Assembly: GCA_947245515.1 (NCBI GenBank)
Contig: CAMXQV010000011.1
Span: 1 to 37,561, forward strand
DNA from: an uncultured Clostridium sp.
Lineage (GTDB): Bacteria > Bacillota > Clostridia > TANB77 > CAG-508
Reading direction: 5' to 3'
DNA: 37,561 nt
The notes beneath the pieces are model-generated. The model was given only the letters and a program-made list of their open reading frames with translations, searched no databases and had not been told where the DNA came from. Below, in pieces: positions 36,437-37,561 of the stretch. The position numbers and the translations under genes are program-made. Position 1 is the first letter of the stretch; each line of letters starts with the position of its first letter.

Positions 36437-37444
36437 AGTAAAATAGTTCAATTTCATTGCCTGCTTAACCTTTTTCATGGTTTTTCTTGCTTCTTCTTGT
36501 GCCTTTTTTGTCCCTTCTATTAATATTTTGTCAACTTCTTCTGGATGTTTTTCATAATATTCTCTTTTTTCTCTTATTGGTTTTAATTCTTCAATTATAT
36601 TTTTTGCTAATTGCTTTTTGCATGCAACACATCCTCTTTTTCCTGCTTTACATTCTTCACATACTGTCTTTACTTCTTCTACTTTTGTAAATAAGTTGTG
36701 ATAGTATGCTACCATACATATATCAGGGTTGCCTAAATCATCTTTTTTTATACGATTTGGATCTGTTACTGCACTCATTACTTTTTTGGTGATTTCTTCT
36801 TCACCATCTGATAAATATATTGCATTTCCAAGTGATTTTCCCATTTTTTCATTTCCATCTAGTCCTTTTATTCTTTTTCCACTTGATAATACCGCTTGTG
36901 GTTCTTTTAATATTTCTCCATATATTGAATTGAATTTTCTTACTATTTCTCTGCATTGTTCAATTAATGGTAATTGATCTTCCCCTACTGGTACTATTTC
37001 TCCACTAAAGGCTGTTATATCTGCTGCCTGACTTACTGGATATCCTAAAAATCCATAGGTTACACTTTCTCCAAATAGTTCTTTTTTTTGTGCTATTTCT
37101 GTTTTTACTGTTGGATTTCTTTCTAATCTTGCTATTGTTACTAAGTTTGAATAAAATACTGTTAGTTCAGCAACTTCAGGTATCATTGATTGTATATATA
37201 TTGTTGTTTTTTTTGGATCTATTCCTATTGATAAATAGTCAATTGCTACTTCTCTAACGTTTTTTCTAACTTTTTCTGGATTGTTAAAGTTATCTGTTAA
37301 AGCTTGAACGTCTGCTATTAATATATATGGATCATATTCTCCACTTTCTTGTAATTCTACTCTCTTTTTTAGTGACCCAAAGTAATGTCCTATGTGTAGT
37401 CTTCCAGTTGGTCTATCTCCTGTTATTATTCTTTTTTTATTCAT
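36401..37444 (-). CDS. trpS: Tryptophanyl-tRNA synthetase, C-terminus encoded by a REP arm
   Basis: Charges tRNA-Trp. 347 residues. Class I motifs HIGH (17-20) and KMGKS (a KMSKS variant, in GNEKMGKSLGN). A cysteine cluster (CEECKAGKRGCVACKK) in the anticodon-binding half is typical of one TrpRS subgroup and may bind metal or a cluster. The last 11 residues, DDFGDGEKNHQ, are translated from the right arm of REP copy B, so the native end was probably replaced or extended by insertion. Its leader is largely beyond the window, so a T-box cannot be judged; structured element copy 4 starts 68 bp upstream. Confidence 0.95.
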   Translation of the reverse strand: MNKKRIITGDRPTGRLHIGHYFGSLKKRVELQESGEYDPYILIADVQALTDNFNNPEKVRKNVREVAIDYLSIGIDPKKTTIYIQSMIPEVAELTVFYSNLVTIARLERNPTVKTEIAQKKELFGESVTYGFLGYPVSQAADITAFSGEIVPVGEDQLPLIEQCREIVRKFNSIYGEILKEPQAVLSSGKRIKGLDGNEKMGKSLGNAIYLSDGEEEITKKVMSAVTDPNRIKKDDLGNPDICMVAYYHNLFTKVEEVKTVCEECKAGKRGCVACKKQLAKNIIEELKPIREKREYYEKHPEEVDKILIEGTKKAQEEARKTMKKVKQAMKLNYFTDDFGDGEKNHQ

Positions 37445-37511
37445 TTAATATCCTTCTCCTTTTTTCGCATTCATTATACTATATTTATTCTTTTATTACA
37501 ACAATAATAAG

Positions 37512-37561
37512 GCAATCGCTTAAAATTTTAATTATTTATTTGTATTTATAAAATCTACTCG
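37512..37561 (-). repeat. Long-stem structured repeat element, copy 4 (cut by window edge)
   Basis: The reverse complement of these 50 bases is identical to the 3' 50 bases of copy 3 (32703-32752), from CGAGTAGATTTT to AAGCGATTGC. The element lies upstream of trpS in minus orientation; its 5' half is outside the window. Confidence 0.75.

Overview
This is a strongly A+T-rich stretch of a Gram-positive, Clostridia-type chromosome (Bacillota). The pointers are an hrcA-grpE-dnaK-dnaJ heat-shock operon under CIRCE operators, GGAGG-type ribosome binding sites, FtsEX with CwlO/PcsB-type M23 hydrolases, a ChW-repeat papain-like lipoprotein, and cohesin/dockerin surface proteins. Most genes are on the minus strand. 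No rRNA, tRNA, CRISPR array, phage or transposase gene was seen.

Layout. 1-2 kb: a secreted C1A cysteine protease running off the left edge, divergent from dapB. 2.9-7.0 kb: an export-like envelope cluster (alpha/beta hydrolase, condensation-fold acyltransferase, DUF6320-type membrane protein) followed by rlmN. 7.3-13.2 kb: the heat-shock operon hrcA-grpE-[CYTH]-dnaK-[MazG-like]-dnaJ, with two unrelated small enzyme genes interleaved and two CIRCE boxes around a SigA promoter. 13.3-17.3 kb: dps, a small helical protein, a GNAT remnant, a DUF5684 membrane protein, murI and a flavodoxin-family reductase. 17.5-22.1 kb: an ABC-2 exporter, then two cohesin-type surface proteins, one with a dockerin and one with a sortase-like tail. 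22.1-29.8 kb: MazG-like, greA, pgsA, and a wall-hydrolase module (ftsE, ftsX, two M23 proteins, an S41 protease). 30-37.5 kb: mtaB, mreB, tsaE-tsaB-rimI (plus strand), a dCMP deaminase-type gene, obgE and trpS.

The main discovery candidate is a recoding pattern. Five genes (dnaJ, ftsX, mtaB, obgE and the alpha/beta hydrolase) are each split by a +1 frameshift. In all five the shift falls exactly at an in-frame CGG triplet, where one extra C sits directly before a GGT or GGA glycine codon at the family-conserved position. By hand scan these are the only in-frame CGG codons in the window; thirteen further CGG trinucleotides on coding strands are all out of frame and need no shift. CGG therefore seems not to act as an ordinary arginine codon here. 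It behaves as an unassigned or frameshift-inducing codon, read by skipping C or as a CGGN quadruplet, and it occurs in conserved housekeeping genes.

Secondary observations are a family of long-stem structured elements (four copies, with outer stems that differ in sequence but stay self-complementary), a REP-like GGGGACGGAGG palindrome family that supplies the C-terminal codons of trpS, a short hairpin family with two copies, and remnants of a GNAT gene and an S41 protease paralogue.
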